From Pseudomonadota bacterium (lineage in GTDB: Bacteria; Pseudomonadota; Alphaproteobacteria; Rhodospirillales; Magnetospirillaceae): DNA of 50,198 nucleotides. Shown here piece by piece: positions 36,855-46,528 of the stretch. Position 1 is the stretch's first letter. Each line of letters starts with the position of its first letter. A model generated the notes under the pieces. It saw nothing but the letters and a program-made list of their open reading frames with translations, had not been told where the DNA came from and made no database searches. Position numbers and translations under genes: made by a program. The stretch is from assembly GCA_021782815.1 (NCBI GenBank), contig JAJXUO010000020.1, positions 1 through 50,198 on the forward strand. The letters are read 5' to 3'.

Positions 36855-37043
36855 TTACGCGGCGGCCTCGGATTCGGCCACGACTTCGCGGCCGTCATAG
36901 TGGCCGCAGGCGCCACAGACGTGATGCGGCAGCTTGGGTTCGCCGCAATTGGGGCACTCCACATGACCGACCGACTTCACGGCGTCATGGGCACGACGCA
37001 TGTTGCGGCGGGACTTGGAGGTCTTTTTCTTCGGAACAGCCAT
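36855..37043 (-). CDS. rpmF: 50S ribosomal protein L32
   Basis: L32 is a small large-subunit protein. The 62-residue sequence [20 protein letters not shown] continues to a zinc ribbon CPNC (35-38 region) and CGAC, then an acidic end. It leads the rpmF-plsX-fabH cluster, with a promoter candidate 41 bases upstream. DUF177 precedes it by 91 bases, a very common pairing. The zinc-ligand form of L32 suggests no need for a paralogue under zinc limitation, though none can be excluded outside the window. Confidence 0.98.
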   Translation of the reverse strand: MAVPKKKTSKSRRNMRRAHDAVKSVGHVECPNCGEPKLPHHVCGACGHYDGREVVAESEAAA

Positions 37044-37083
37044 TTCAATTACTCACTGCCAAAGGGCACAAACGAAGGGAGCC

Positions 37084-37112
37084 TTATTAACGAAAAACTT
37101 TCCCTAGGGCAA
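37084..37112 (-). promoter_or_regulatory. Candidate sigma-70 promoter of rpmF-plsX-fabH
   Basis: On the - strand TTGCCC (37107-37112) and TAATAA (37084-37089) are 17 bases apart, within the gap between DUF177 and rpmF; leader about 34 bases. Confidence 0.42.
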
Positions 37113-37134
37113 GCGCAATGCGCCGCCCCAACAT

Positions 37135-37686
37135 CTATTTCTTTCGCAAGGCGGCCAACGAGGCGAAGGGATGGGGCTTCCCCCCCTCTTCCGGCGGGGT
37201 GTCGGCGTCGTCCTCGATCATATCCTGAAAGGCGGCGCCGGATGCGCGTGGAAAGGGATCGAGGGCCAGGGCCAGATGCTCGGCCACCGCCTCGCCGATA
37301 TCGATGGCGTTGCCGCGGATGGGCTCGGGGGGATCGGCGGCGTCCATATCCACCAGGATATCGGTGTCTTCCACCTCCTCCTCGGGACCATAGGTCAGAT
37401 CGAAGCCGTCGTCGATGTCCTGCGGCACCGGCTCCAGGGTAATGACGCAGGCCTGGCGCACCCGGGCCTGGAATTTGGCGTTGAGGCGCACCAGCTCGCC
37501 GCCCGGCAGCATTTTCAACCGCACCTGGGCCGCAAGCCGGTCCACCGCCAGAATGCCGAAGCGTTCGGCCAGGGCGGCGCATTCCTCGGGCGAGGCCTCG
37601 ATATCGTGGCCGCGTTCGGCCACGCTTAAGGTGTCCAGCCGGATGGGGCGGGAAAATTCCGGCTGCGGATCCATCCCGTCGCGCAT
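37135..37686 (-). CDS. DUF177 (YceD-like) protein
   Basis: YceD-type proteins are tied to 23S rRNA stability and always sit beside rpmF. This 183-residue protein has the family core QARVRQACVITLEPVPQDIDDGFDLTYGPEEE, with the single conserved Cys of the motif. An acidic stretch (VEDTDILVDMDAADPPEP) and GNAIDIGEAVAEHLALALDPFPRASGA follow. The start at 37686 gives MRDGMDPQPEFSRPI; an ATG 4 codons later is possible. It begins 2 bases after the Cbp3-type gene stop, so the two are an operon. rpmF follows downstream. Confidence 0.9.
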   Translation of the reverse strand: MRDGMDPQPEFSRPIRLDTLSVAERGHDIEASPEECAALAERFGILAVDRLAAQVRLKMLPGGELVRLNAKFQARVRQACVITLEPVPQDIDDGFDLTYGPEEEVEDTDILVDMDAADPPEPIRGNAIDIGEAVAEHLALALDPFPRASGAAFQDMIEDDADTPPEEGGKPHPFASLAALRKK

Positions 37687-37688
37687 GC

Positions 37689-38228
37689 TTAAAGCTCCGG
37701 CGCCGAAAAGCGCACCTGGCCGCGCAGCAGAAGGGCATCCTCCTGGCCGTCCAGCAATGCGGCTTGCGCCTGCACATAGGCCACCATGGCCCGCAGCACC
37801 TCCGGCGCCTCCAGCTTGCCGCGATAGAGATTGCGGGCCAGGGCGTCGGCCAGGGCGTCGGTATTGTCGAGGGCGCCGTCATAGGCCTGAATGCGGCCGT
37901 AGAAGGCCTTGGCCATCTTTTTGATCTTAGGCGCCATGCCCATGTCGCTGACCCCCATTTCCCGCAGGCAGCCGTCGAAATCGGCGAACATCAGGTCGAA
38001 GGTCTTCTGGCTGAGCTCCAACGCCTCGCCGCCGATGCGGCCCAGGCGGCGGAACAGCAGAAAGGCGTGCAGCACCACCAGATCGAAACGGCCGTCGATG
38101 GTATCGGCCACCTGGCCGCGCAGATAGAAGGGTTCCTGCCGGGCCTGCGCCACCACCGCCTCGTAAAGATCGTGGGACTCGCTTTCCCACCGCGGCTTGT
38201 TGCCCAACAGAGTCTTGAAAATGCCCAA
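37689..38228 (-). CDS. Ubiquinol-cytochrome c chaperone family protein (Cbp3-like)
   Basis: Cbp3-type proteins assist cytochrome bc1 assembly in mitochondria; the alphaproteobacterial homologues are presumed to do likewise. The 179-residue protein has LYEAVVAQARQEPFYLRGQVADTIDGRFDLVVLHAFLLFRRLG and FDGCLREMGVSDMGMAPKIKKMAKAFYGR, the family signature. The start is uncertain: the TTG at 38228 (GGTGGAG 7 bases upstream) gives a family-like N-terminus (GIFKTLLGNK). A TTG at 38288 with AGGGGG would add 20 basic residues. It is divergent from bamE. Confidence 0.82.
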   Translation of the reverse strand: MGIFKTLLGNKPRWESESHDLYEAVVAQARQEPFYLRGQVADTIDGRFDLVVLHAFLLFRRLGRIGGEALELSQKTFDLMFADFDGCLREMGVSDMGMAPKIKKMAKAFYGRIQAYDGALDNTDALADALARNLYRGKLEAPEVLRAMVAYVQAQAALLDGQEDALLLRGQVRFSAPEL

Positions 38229-38397
38229 ATCGTCACTCCACCTGAAAAGCCCTCGTGGGAGGGGTGCCTTGAAGGGTGGCGTTGACAATACGCCCCCTGC
38301 ACGTCACTTTGCTTCACACTATCGGCCCAGGGCGGGCGGCGTCAACGAGTCGCGCGTTTCCATGGCCCTGCCGCCCTTTACGATCTTTAGGATGACG

Positions 38398-38865
38398 ATG
38401 CGCCCCGCTTCCATCTTTTCGCTGTTCGCCGCCGCCCTGACCTTGTCGGTCGGAGCCTGCACGCCCACCATCGACATCCGCGGCAATGTTCCCCCGCCGG
38501 AACGGCTGGCGGAAATCAAGCCCGGCGAGATGGGCAAGAACGACGTGATGGCCCTTTTGGGCACGCCGTCCGACACCTCCACCTTCGGCGACGACGCCTG
38601 GTATTACATCAGCAGCAAGGTGTCGACCTACGCCTTCTATCCGCCCGAGGAAATCGAGCGCCAGGTGGTGGAAATCAAGTTCAACCGCCAGGGCAAGGTG
38701 ATCAGCATCAAGACCCTGGGCCTGAAGGACGGCAAGGAGATCGATCTCATCACCCGCACCACCCCGGCCCCCGGCCGCGATCTGACGGTGCTGGAACAAT
38801 TGCTGGGCAATGTGGGCCGCTTCAGCGGCGGTGGCGCCGGCGCTCCGGCCGGCACCGGGCCGTAA
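38398..38865 (+). CDS. bamE: Outer-membrane assembly lipoprotein BamE (SmpA/OmlA)
   Basis: BamE stabilises the BAM complex that inserts outer-membrane proteins. The 155-residue lipoprotein has a signal with lipobox LSVGAC (Cys near 20), then the BamE domain: RLAEIKPGEMGKNDVMALLGTPS, DDAWYYISSKVSTYAF and VVEIKFNRQGKVISI. A Gly/Ala-rich tail ends the protein. The ATG at 38398 has AGGA 6 bases before it; an in-frame ATG lies two codons upstream. The much longer frame to 38197 overlaps the divergent gene. It ends at a bidirectional terminator shared with hppA. Confidence 0.92.
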   Translation: MRPASIFSLFAAALTLSVGACTPTIDIRGNVPPPERLAEIKPGEMGKNDVMALLGTPSDTSTFGDDAWYYISSKVSTYAFYPPEEIERQVVEIKFNRQGKVISIKTLGLKDGKEIDLITRTTPAPGRDLTVLEQLLGNVGRFSGGGAGAPAGTGP

Positions 38866-38886
38866 TCAGCCCCTGCCCCACACGTG

Positions 38887-38920
38887 AAAACGCCCCGGAG
38901 GGAACCCTCCGGGGCGTTTT
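38887..38920. terminator. Bidirectional terminator between bamE and hppA
   Basis: A perfect 16-bp stem (38887-38902 with 38905-38920, AAAACGCCCCGGAGGG arm) has A and T runs on both sides. Confidence 0.9.
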
Positions 38921-38951
38921 TTCTTATCGCTTTCGCCTTCGTTTCCAATCC

Positions 38952-41030
38952 CTAGCCGGCCAGGATGGCCAGCAGCAGAATGGCAACGATGTTGATGATC
39001 TTGATCATGGGATTGACGGCGGGACCGGCGGTGTCCTTGTAGGGATCGCCGACGGTGTCGCCGGTCACGGCCGCCTTGTGGGCGTCGGACCCCTTGCCGC
39101 CGAAATTACCGTCCTCGATATATTTCTTGGCGTTATCCCAGGCGCCGCCGCCCGAGGTCATGGACAGCGCCACGAACAGGCCGGTCACGATGGTGCCCAG
39201 CAGCATGGCGCCCAGGGCCGAAAACGCCGCGGCCTGACCGGCCACCGCGGAAACCACGAAATAGAGCACCACCGGAGCCAGAACCGGCAGCAGCGAGGGC
39301 ACGATCATTTCGCGGATGGCGGCCTTGGTCAGCATGTCGACGGCGCGGCCGTAATCGGGCTTGGCCGTGCCTTCCATGATCCCGGCGATTTCCTTGAACT
39401 GGCGGCGCACTTCCACCACCACCGCCCCGGCGGCCCGGCCCACGGCCATCATGCCCATGGAGCCGAACAGATAAGGCAGCAGACCGCCGATGAACAGCCC
39501 GATGACCACGAAGGGATCCTGCAGGCTGAAATTGACCGAAAGGTTCGGGAAATAGTGATGCAGATCCTCTGTATAGGCCGCGAACAGCACCAGGGCGGCC
39601 AGACCGGCCGAGCCGATGGCGTAGCCCTTGGTCACCGCCTTGGTGGTGTTGCCCACCGCGTCCAGGGCGTCGGTGATCTTGCGCACATCCTTGGGCAGAT
39701 CGGCCATTTCGGCGATGCCGCCGGCATTGTCGGTCACCGGGCCGTAGGCGTCGAGGGCGACGATGATGCCGGCCAGGGCCAGCATGGTGGTGGCGGCGAT
39801 GGCGATGCCGTAAAGGCCGGCGGTCATATAGGTGACGATGATGCCCACCGAAATCACCAGAACCGGCAGGGCGGTGGCTTCCATGGACACGGCCAGGCCC
39901 TGAATGACGTTGGTGCCGTGACCGGTGGTGGAGGCCTGTGCCACGCTGCGCACCGGACGGAAATCGGTGCCGGTGTAATATTCGGTGATCCACACCAGGA
40001 GACCGGTGATGAGGAGGCCCACCACCGAGCAGCCGAACAGAGCCTTGGCGCCGATCACCAGACCCGAACTGGTGGTGAAGACCGCGTTGAAGCCGAAGGT
40101 CAGCTGGATAATGGCGGCGATGGCCACCAGGGACAGGATGCCGGTGACGATCAAGCCTTTATAGAGGGCACGCATGATCTTGTTGGAGGAATCGAGGCGT
40201 ACGAAGAAGGTGCCGATCACAGAGGCGATGATACAGCCCCCCGCGATCAGCAGCGGGAACAACATTAGCTGGATCTGCTCAGCGCCGCTGAAGAAGATGG
40301 AGCCCAGCAGCATGGTGGCCACGGTGGTCACCGCGTAGGTTTCGAAAAGATCGGCGGCCATGCCGGCGCAGTCACCCACATTGTCGCCCACGTTGTCGGC
40401 GATCACCGCCGGGTTGCGCGGATCATCCTCGGGGATGCCGGCTTCCACCTTGCCCACCAGATCGGCGCCCACATCGGCGCCCTTGGTGAAGATGCCGCCG
40501 CCCAGACGGGCGAAGATGGAGATCAGCGAAGCCCCGAACGACAACGCCACCAGGCCTTCCATCAGATGACGGCCCTCGAAGCCCAGATGGCGCAAGACGA
40601 AATAATAGCCGCCCACACCCAACAGGCCCAGCCCCACCACCAGCATGCCGGTGATGGCGCCCGATTTGAAGGCCACGTCCAGGGCCGGCGCCAGCCCACC
40701 GCTGCGGGCCGCCTCGGCGGTGCGCACATTGGCGCGCACCGACACGTTCATGCCGATATACCCGGCCACGGCCGACAGCACCGCGCCGATCACGTAGCCG
40801 ATGGCCACATGCACACCCAGTTTAACGCCCAGGATCACCCCGATGATGAGGCCGACCACGGCGATGGTGGAATATTGACGATTGAGATACGCCCGCGCGC
40901 CTTCCTGAACGGCGGCGGCGATTTCCTGCATGCGGTCGGTGCCCGCGGCACTGGAGAGAACGGAGCGACTTGCGAACGCCCCGTACAGCAGCGCAAGAAT
41001 ACCACAAGCTAATACGAACGTGTAGGCCAT
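38952..41030 (-). CDS. hppA: K+-independent membrane H+-translocating pyrophosphatase
   Basis: HppA couples pyrophosphate hydrolysis to proton pumping across the inner membrane. It has 692 residues and about 16 membrane helices. The substrate loop [20 protein letters not shown] covers about 184-203, followed by [13 protein letters not shown] (211-223) and [19 protein letters not shown]. In the diagnostic motif [10 protein letters not shown] the position after GNTT is Lys (K464), the K+-independent class. AAGGAGG lies 7 bases before the ATG at 41030, an excellent ribosome site. Typical of Rhodospirillum-type alphaproteobacteria. Confidence 0.96.
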   Translation of the reverse strand: MAYTFVLACGILALLYGAFASRSVLSSAAGTDRMQEIAAAVQEGARAYLNRQYSTIAVVGLIIGVILGVKLGVHVAIGYVIGAVLSAVAGYIGMNVSVRANVRTAEAARSGGLAPALDVAFKSGAITGMLVVGLGLLGVGGYYFVLRHLGFEGRHLMEGLVALSFGASLISIFARLGGGIFTKGADVGADLVGKVEAGIPEDDPRNPAVIADNVGDNVGDCAGMAADLFETYAVTTVATMLLGSIFFSGAEQIQLMLFPLLIAGGCIIASVIGTFFVRLDSSNKIMRALYKGLIVTGILSLVAIAAIIQLTFGFNAVFTTSSGLVIGAKALFGCSVVGLLITGLLVWITEYYTGTDFRPVRSVAQASTTGHGTNVIQGLAVSMEATALPVLVISVGIIVTYMTAGLYGIAIAATTMLALAGIIVALDAYGPVTDNAGGIAEMADLPKDVRKITDALDAVGNTTKAVTKGYAIGSAGLAALVLFAAYTEDLHHYFPNLSVNFSLQDPFVVIGLFIGGLLPYLFGSMGMMAVGRAAGAVVVEVRRQFKEIAGIMEGTAKPDYGRAVDMLTKAAIREMIVPSLLPVLAPVVLYFVVSAVAGQAAAFSALGAMLLGTIVTGLFVALSMTSGGGAWDNAKKYIEDGNFGGKGSDAHKAAVTGDTVGDPYKDTAGPAVNPMIKIINIVAILLLAILAG

Positions 41031-41216
41031 GTTATGGCCTCCTTTCCCCTGATGAAGCCAATCTGACCGTCATTCTCTGGAATAAAGGAACCGGCGAAAG
41101 CTCATTGTCGGAAAGAAAACGACGGAAGCCCGCACAGCGTGCCAGAACCAGGGGAAGTCCGCAACGAAACTATTGTTATATCAGATGATTATGCGCGATT
41201 TTGCGGCGCACAATAA

Positions 41217-41696
41217 TCAGCGGTAATACATGGACTTTATAACGATATCATGGACGACGTTAGCGCCGAACATTTTATTTCCCAGCTGAATCAGATGCTG
41301 GCGCACCGCCTCCTTATCGGCGGGATTGCGGACATCGGCGTGCTGCGGAAGGAAATCGTATAAATCCAGATTGACCGCGTTTTGCAGCAGCGGCATCTGA
41401 TCCGCCACCTTGGCCTGATCCTTGGCCAGAACCTCGATTTCCATGTCGAGTCCCACCTGTTTGACGATCTGCCGGTGATCGATGATGGGAATGATGTAGG
41501 TGCCGAGATCGAAGAACACGGTGGGCGCCGGTTTGGCCGCCTCCTCGGCGGCCTTCTTCGCCGCCTCTTCCTTCTGTTCCGCCGCGCGCTTGGCCAAAAG
41601 CTCGGCGAAGGGGCCCTTGCCCAGCGCCGTCATCACCCCCAGGCCGCCCCCCACCAGCAGCAGGAACAGCAGAATAAGGATAAGGATTTTCTTCAT
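41217..41696 (-). CDS. FliL-like single-pass membrane protein
   Basis: FliL proteins link the flagellar stator and motor, but FliL-like stomatin-type homologues exist outside flagellar loci. The 159-residue protein has one membrane segment (4-22), a charged Lys/Glu/Ala helix (36-57) and a periplasmic domain: TVFFDLGTYIIPIIDHRQIVKQVGLDMEIEV, then RQHLIQLGNKMFGANVVHDIVIKSMYYR. No flagellar genes are nearby. It follows thiL by 32 bases on the same strand, an odd context. The family call rests on domain layout and the IKSMYYR ending, so moderate. Confidence 0.6.
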   Translation of the reverse strand: MKKILILILLFLLLVGGGLGVMTALGKGPFAELLAKRAAEQKEEAAKKAAEEAAKPAPTVFFDLGTYIIPIIDHRQIVKQVGLDMEIEVLAKDQAKVADQMPLLQNAVNLDLYDFLPQHADVRNPADKEAVRQHLIQLGNKMFGANVVHDIVIKSMYYR

Positions 41697-41728
41697 GGCG
41701 CCTTACACCCCTTGCGCATCGACGGCTT

Positions 41729-42700
41729 TTAAAAATGCCGGTAACCGGGCCGGCGCAGCGCCAGCGCTGTTCCCTGTCCGTCCAGCAGCCGCACCGGCGG
41801 CCGCAAATCCCCTGCCGGCATCATCCGTCCGATGCGGGTCAGGCGCAAGTCCAGCCTGCGGCCCAGCGCGGCCAGGGCCTCCCGCCGCTCCGGCGGGGCG
41901 GTGAACAGCAGTTCGTAATCGTCGCCGCCGGTCACGGCCCGTTCCAGACCGCCCCCCCCCAAGCGGGCGCGCACCGCCGCCGACAGCGGCACCTCTGCCG
42001 CCCGGATCTCGGCATGCAGATGTGACGCGGCGGCGATCTGCCCCAGATCTGCCACCAATCCGTCGGACACATCCATGCAGGCATGCGCCAGACCGCGCAA
42101 GGCCACGCCCAGTTCCAGGCGCGGGCGCGGCAGGCGGTAGCGCTCCAATAGGTCGGATTGGTCGGGTGCCTGGCCCAGCGCCACCTCCAGGCCGAAGGCG
42201 GCGTCGCCGATGGTGCCGGACACCCAGACATCATCGCCGGGCCGGGCATGGCCGCGCAGCAGGGCCTGCCCGGAGGGCACCTCGCCCAGGGCCGTGGCCG
42301 CCAGGGTCAGCGGGCCGGGGGTGGCCACGGTATCGCCGCCGATCAACGCCAGGCCGAAGCCCCGGCAATCGGCGGCCAGACCGGCGGCGAACCCTTCCAG
42401 CCAGTCGGCGGTCATGGCGCGGGGAAAGCAGCAGGAGAGCAGCAGAAAGCGGGGGCGCGCCCCCGACGACGCCAGATCCGAGAGATTGACCCGCACCAGC
42501 TTGCGGGCGATGAGATCGGGCGGATCGTCGGGCAGAAAATGCACGCCCGCCACCAGGGCGTCGGTACTGATCGCCCAGTCCATGCCGCCGGGGCCGTCGA
42601 TGGTGGCGCAATCGTCCTGCAGGCCCTGGGCGCCGGCATGGCCGCGGGCCAGCGGCGCGAACAGGCGGGCGATCAGGCCGAATTCGTCAATCGACGGCAT
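41729..42700 (-). CDS. thiL: Thiamine-monophosphate kinase
   Basis: ThiL phosphorylates thiamine monophosphate to the active cofactor. The 323-residue protein matches the AIR-synthase-like fold: PSIDEFGLIARLFAPLA, LQDDCATIDGPGGMDWAISTDALVAGVHFL, KLVRVNLSDLASSGARP, LIGGDTVATPGPL, CMDVSDGLVADLGQIA and TGGDDYELLF. The ATG at 42700 overlaps nusB by 14 bases; longer frames run deeper into nusB. The order nusB-thiL is conserved in proteobacteria. Confidence 0.95.
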   Translation of the reverse strand: MPSIDEFGLIARLFAPLARGHAGAQGLQDDCATIDGPGGMDWAISTDALVAGVHFLPDDPPDLIARKLVRVNLSDLASSGARPRFLLLSCCFPRAMTADWLEGFAAGLAADCRGFGLALIGGDTVATPGPLTLAATALGEVPSGQALLRGHARPGDDVWVSGTIGDAAFGLEVALGQAPDQSDLLERYRLPRPRLELGVALRGLAHACMDVSDGLVADLGQIAAASHLHAEIRAAEVPLSAAVRARLGGGGLERAVTGGDDYELLFTAPPERREALAALGRRLDLRLTRIGRMMPAGDLRPPVRLLDGQGTALALRRPGYRHF

Positions 42701-43217
42701 GCCCGCCGAAATCTTCCGCCCGCACCACACGGGCGATGCGGTCCAGCACGGCATTGACCAGCCCCGGTTCGGGCCCGGCGAAGAAGGCCTTGGCCACATC
42801 CACATATTCGGAAATGGCCACGCGCGGCGGCACGTCGGGCCGGGTGGCCAGTTCGTAGGCGCCGGCGCGCAGAATGGCGCGCAGCACCGCCTCCAGCCGC
42901 TCCACCGACCAGTCGCCGGTCAGGGCGCCGCCGATCATGGTGTCGAAATCATCGCGCCGCGCCATGGTGCCGCGCAGAATGGCGGCGAACAGCACCTTGT
43001 CGGGTTCGGCCAGCAGGGCCTCCACCTCGCCTTCCTCGGCGCCGGGCGGGGTGACCAGGGTTTTGCTGCCGATACCGTGGTCGAGGAAATCGGCGAGGAC
43101 GCTGTCGATCCCGGCGCCGGTCAGTTCGATCTCGTAAAGGGCCTGCACGGCGGCCAGACGGGCCGAGGAGCGGCGCTGCGAGGCGGCATTGGGTTTGCGG
43201 GGGGATTTATCTGTCAT
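42687..43217 (-). CDS. nusB: Transcription antitermination factor NusB
   Basis: NusB binds boxA RNA with NusE in rRNA antitermination. The 176-residue protein has an N-terminal basic extension (MTDKSPRKPNAASQRRSSAR), then LAAVQALYEIELTG, and the C-terminal ILRAGAYELATRPDVPPRVAISEYVDVAKAFF of the family. A segment GIGSKTLVTPPGAEEGEVEAL in the middle is longer than in E. coli. The ATG at 43217 overlaps ribH by 4 bases. Confidence 0.94.
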   Translation of the reverse strand: MTDKSPRKPNAASQRRSSARLAAVQALYEIELTGAGIDSVLADFLDHGIGSKTLVTPPGAEEGEVEALLAEPDKVLFAAILRGTMARRDDFDTMIGGALTGDWSVERLEAVLRAILRAGAYELATRPDVPPRVAISEYVDVAKAFFAGPEPGLVNAVLDRIARVVRAEDFGGHAVD

Positions 43218-43675
43218 TTCGGTATGAGACTCAGTTCTCTTTTGATGTCGATCATGCGCAGGCAGGCGCGCGCCGCCTGACCGCCGAAATTACGGCGCTC
43301 CGGCAGGCAACGTTCCATGGCCTGCTGCCGGTTGTGCACGGTCAGAATGCCGTTGCCCACCGCCAGGCTGAACTCCAGGGTCAGGCTCTGCAATCCGTCC
43401 ATGGCCAGACGGCAGACATGCTCATAATGGTCGGTTTCGCCACGGATGGCGCAGCCCAGGGCGAGGTAACCGGCATAACGTTCGTCGGTGGCGCGCAGTT
43501 CCATGGCGCGCACGGCATAGCGCACCGCCGCCGGAATTTCCAGGATGCCCGGCACGATGAGGCGCTTATAGCCGACCCCCTGGGCCGAAAGCTCCTTGAC
43601 GGCGCCTTTCACCAGGCCGTCGGTGATCTCTTCGTAGAAACGGGATTCCACGATCAGAACACGCATGCCGTTCAT
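43214..43675 (-). CDS. ribH: 6,7-dimethyl-8-ribityllumazine synthase
   Basis: RibH condenses the ribityl pyrimidine with dihydroxybutanone phosphate, the penultimate step to riboflavin. The 153-residue protein keeps VPGILEIPAAVRYA and GCAIRGETDHYEHV with the catalytic His (H83). The usual aromatic residue near the start is in ESRFYEEI. The ATG at 43675 starts MNGMRVLIVESRFY; a second ATG lies 3 codons in. It follows the ribBA-like gene by 31 bases and is coupled to nusB (ribH-nusB order as in E. coli). Confidence 0.95.
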   Translation of the reverse strand: MNGMRVLIVESRFYEEITDGLVKGAVKELSAQGVGYKRLIVPGILEIPAAVRYAVRAMELRATDERYAGYLALGCAIRGETDHYEHVCRLAMDGLQSLTLEFSLAVGNGILTVHNRQQAMERCLPERRNFGGQAARACLRMIDIKRELSLIPK

Positions 43676-43706
43676 GATGCCTCCTACCCTGCCAGAGCGA
43701 CGGCGC

Positions 43707-44819
43707 TCAGATGACCGCGATGGGCCGCTGCTCCACCACCTTCAGGCCGTAGCCCTCCAGGCCGATGATGGTGCGCCTGGTGTTGGACAGCAGGATCATT
43801 TCGCTGACCCCGAGATCCAGAAGAATTTGCGCCCCCACGCCGTAATCGCGCAAGGCTCCGGCATCGGGATGGCCTTCCACATGCGCCTTGACCCGGTCGC
43901 TGAGGCTGGTGGGCGACGGTTCGCGGATCAGCAGCACCACGCCGCGTCCGGCCTCGCCCACCATGCGCATGGCCTCGTGCAGCTGGCCGCCCTTGCCGGT
44001 ATCGGTGGCGCCCAGCACGTCGTCGAGGACGTTGAGGGCATGCACGCGGGCCAGCACCGGGCCGCCCTGGGCAAGATCGCCCTTCACCAGGGCGATATGT
44101 TCGGCATAGGCCACGGTGTTGGTGTAGATCACCATCTTCCATTCGCCGCCATAGACCGAGTTCAGGGTGGTTTCCACCGAACGGCGCACGATCTTGTCGT
44201 TCTTGCGGCGATAGGCGATGAGATCGGCGATGGTGCCGATCTTCAGGCCGTGGAACTGGGCGAACTTCACCAGATCCGGAGTGCGGGCCATGGTGCCGTC
44301 GTCGTTCATGATCTCGCAGATCACGCCGGAAGGGTTGAGACCGGCCAGACGGGCCACGTCCACCGCCGCCTCGGTATGGCCGGCCCGCACCAGCACGCCG
44401 CCGTCGCGGGCCACCAGCGGGAAGACATGGCCGGGGCTGCCGATATCGGCGGCCCCCTTGGCCGGATCGATGGCCACTTCCACGGTGCGGGCGCGGTCGG
44501 CGGCGGAAATGCCGGTGGTCACCCCTTCCCGCGCCTCGATGGACACGGTAAAGGCGGTCTGATGGCGCGAGGCGTTGTCCTGGGCCATCAGGCGCAGGCC
44601 CAATTGCTGCACCCGCTCGCGGGTCATGGACAGGCAGATCAGGCCACGGCCGTAGCGGGCCATGAAATTGATGGCCTCGGGCGTGGCCGTCTGCGCCGGG
44701 ATCACCAGATCCCCTTCGTTCTCGCGGTCCTCGTCATCCACCAGGATGAACATACGGCCCTGACGCGCCTCCTCGATGATATCTTCGATAGGCGACATAT
44801 ATTCATGAAATTGCGACAC
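43707..44819 (-). CDS. RibBA-like protein: active DHBP synthase with degenerate GTP cyclohydrolase II domain
   Basis: The N-terminal domain (1-200) is a normal 3,4-dihydroxy-2-butanone-4-phosphate synthase, with [16 protein letters not shown] (acidic Mg2+ site), [24 protein letters not shown] and [10 protein letters not shown]. The C-terminal half (about 206-370) has the GTP cyclohydrolase II shape ([19 protein letters not shown]). The three zinc cysteines of HSEC and CDCG are gone: HALN (260-263) and [10 protein letters not shown] (271-280). So this half should not open GTP, and another RibA is expected elsewhere. The layout matches proteins called RibBX in some literature as I recall it. 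It is co-directional with ribE and ribH. Confidence 0.88.
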   Translation of the reverse strand: MSQFHEYMSPIEDIIEEARQGRMFILVDDEDRENEGDLVIPAQTATPEAINFMARYGRGLICLSMTRERVQQLGLRLMAQDNASRHQTAFTVSIEAREGVTTGISAADRARTVEVAIDPAKGAADIGSPGHVFPLVARDGGVLVRAGHTEAAVDVARLAGLNPSGVICEIMNDDGTMARTPDLVKFAQFHGLKIGTIADLIAYRRKNDKIVRRSVETTLNSVYGGEWKMVIYTNTVAYAEHIALVKGDLAQGGPVLARVHALNVLDDVLGATDTGKGGQLHEAMRMVGEAGRGVVLLIREPSPTSLSDRVKAHVEGHPDAGALRDYGVGAQILLDLGVSEMILLSNTRRTIIGLEGYGLKVVEQRPIAVI

Positions 44820-44825
44820 GTTCGG

Positions 44826-45413
44826 TCAGTCCTTTTCGAGCAGCCGCGCAACATAGCGCGCCAGCATGTCGATTTCCATATTCACCAGCGAGCCTTCGAC
44901 ATAACGGCCGAAGGTGGTCACGGCCTGGGTATGCGGGATGATATTGACACCGAAACGGTCGCCTTCAACCTCGTTCACCGTCAAAGACACGCCATCCAGC
45001 GCCACCGAGCCCTTGGGGGCCACGAATTTCTTCAAAGCGTCGGGGGCCTGGAAGGTGTAGCGCAGCGACTCGTTTTCAGGGGTGATCGACACCACGCGGG
45101 CCACCCCGTCCACATGGCCGGAGACGATATGCCCGCCCAACTCGTCGCCCACCCGGGTGGGGCGTTCCAGATTGACGCGGTCGCCGGCCTTCCAGCCGCC
45201 CAGAGTGGTCTTGGCGATGGTCTCGGCCGAGGCCTGCACCTCGTACCAGTCGTCGCCCTTGGTCACCACCGTCAGGCAGATGCCGTTATGGGCGATGGAG
45301 GCGCCCAGCGGTACGGTCTTCAGATCGTAAGCGGTGCGCAAGCGAAGGGTGATGTCGCCTCTTCCTTTTATCTCAAGAACTTCGCCAAGATCGCTAACAA
45401 TTCCGGTGAACAT
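44826..45413 (-). CDS. ribE: Riboflavin synthase alpha subunit
   Basis: RibE dismutates two lumazines into riboflavin. The 195-residue protein has two lumazine-binding repeats, opening [12 protein letters not shown]. Repeat 1 has SIAHNGICLTVV and repeat 2 has SVALDGVSLTVNEVEGDRFGVNIIPHTQ. The ATG at 45413 shares one base with the ribD stop (TGATG). It precedes the ribBA-like gene by 6 bases. Assignment is firm. Confidence 0.95.
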   Translation of the reverse strand: MFTGIVSDLGEVLEIKGRGDITLRLRTAYDLKTVPLGASIAHNGICLTVVTKGDDWYEVQASAETIAKTTLGGWKAGDRVNLERPTRVGDELGGHIVSGHVDGVARVVSITPENESLRYTFQAPDALKKFVAPKGSVALDGVSLTVNEVEGDRFGVNIIPHTQAVTTFGRYVEGSLVNMEIDMLARYVARLLEKD

Positions 45414-46528
45414 CAGACGTCGTCCCTCGTCAGGAATTCAAACAGATCGTCGCCGAATTCGGCAACCGACAAACGGGTAAAGCGCGGCGCCTCGGCCAGT
45501 TGATCGACACCGAAAGCCACGGCGGCCGGCACGCCGTCGCCGCCGATGAGCATGGGGGCGCGGAACCAGGCCAGACGGTCCACCAGATCGTGGCGCAGCA
45601 GCGCCGCCGAAAGATGGGCGCCGCCTTCCACCAGCACGCGGGTCAGGCCGCGCTGCCCCAGGGCGGCGAAGACGGCGGGCAGATCCACGCCCTCCTCGCC
45701 CGCCGGCACCTCGATGACCTCGACGCCGCAGCGGCTGTAGGCTTCGAGCCGTTCGACGGGGTTGCCGCGCGCGGTGATCAGCCAGGTGGGCACGCGGCGG
45801 GCATCGGCCACCAGCCGCGCCGTCAGCGGCAGGCGCAGGCGGCTGTCCACCACCAGCCGCACCGGCGAACGATGCTCCAGGCCCGGCAGGCGGCAGGTCA
45901 GATCGGGATCGTCGACGATGGCGGTGGTGGAGCCCACCATGATGGCGTCGGCCTCGGCGCGCAGGCGGTGCCCGGCCTCGCGGGCCCGCGTGCCGGTGAT
46001 CCATTGGCTGTGGCCGCTGCCGGTGGCGATGCGGCCGTCCAGCGAGGTGGCGGCTTTCAAGATGACCAGCGGCTGGCCGCGGTTGACGCGGCTGAAGAAA
46101 CCGGCGTTGAGCTCGGCCGCCTCCTCGCTGCACACCCCCAGCTCCACGTCCAGCCCGGCCGCGCGCAACAGCGCCAGGCCACGGCCGGAAACGCGGGGAT
46201 CGGGATCGTCCACCGCCACCACGGCGCGGCGCACTCCGGCCCGGATCAGGGCCTCGGCGCAGGGCGGGGTTTTGCCGTGATGGCTGCAAGGCTCCAGGGT
46301 GACATAGGCGGTGGCCCCTTGCGCCGCCGCTCCGGCCTGGGCCAGGGCCTGCGTTTCGGCATGGGGGCGGCCGCCGGGGGCGGTCCAGCCGCGCCCCACC
46401 ACCCGGCCCGCATTGACCAGCACGCAGCCGACGGCGGGGTTGGGCCAGACCCGGCCCAAGCCGCGTCGCGCCAGCCCCAGGGCCGCCCGCATATGGGCGA
46501 GGTCAGTCGTCGAGATCGGACTCGCCAC
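45413..46528 (-). CDS. ribD: Bifunctional riboflavin biosynthesis deaminase/reductase RibD
   Basis: RibD deaminates the pyrimidine intermediate and then reduces the ribosyl chain. It has 371 residues from GTG at 46528. The zinc deaminase motifs are [15 protein letters not shown] and [18 protein letters not shown]. The reductase half begins [23 protein letters not shown]. An ATG at 46492 gives a shorter protein, but residues before it ([16 protein letters not shown]) resemble the family N-terminus and GGAAAG lies near the GTG, so the GTG is preferred. It overlaps nrdR by 26 bases in another frame. It is coupled to ribE. Confidence 0.9.
   Translation of the reverse strand: MASPISTTDLAHMRAALGLARRGLGRVWPNPAVGCVLVNAGRVVGRGWTAPGGRPHAETQALAQAGAAAQGATAYVTLEPCSHHGKTPPCAEALIRAGVRRAVVAVDDPDPRVSGRGLALLRAAGLDVELGVCSEEAAELNAGFFSRVNRGQPLVILKAATSLDGRIATGSGHSQWITGTRAREAGHRLRAEADAIMVGSTTAIVDDPDLTCRLPGLEHRSPVRLVVDSRLRLPLTARLVADARRVPTWLITARGNPVERLEAYSRCGVEVIEVPAGEEGVDLPAVFAALGQRGLTRVLVEGGAHLSAALLRHDLVDRLAWFRAPMLIGGDGVPAAVAFGVDQLAEAPRFTRLSVAEFGDDLFEFLTRDDV

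Noticed and set aside
41133-41147. TGGCAC-like box upstream of hppA resembling a sigma-54 site
   Set aside because: TGGCAC is present, but the -12 GC is not at the required distance (GG instead), so it fails the consensus.
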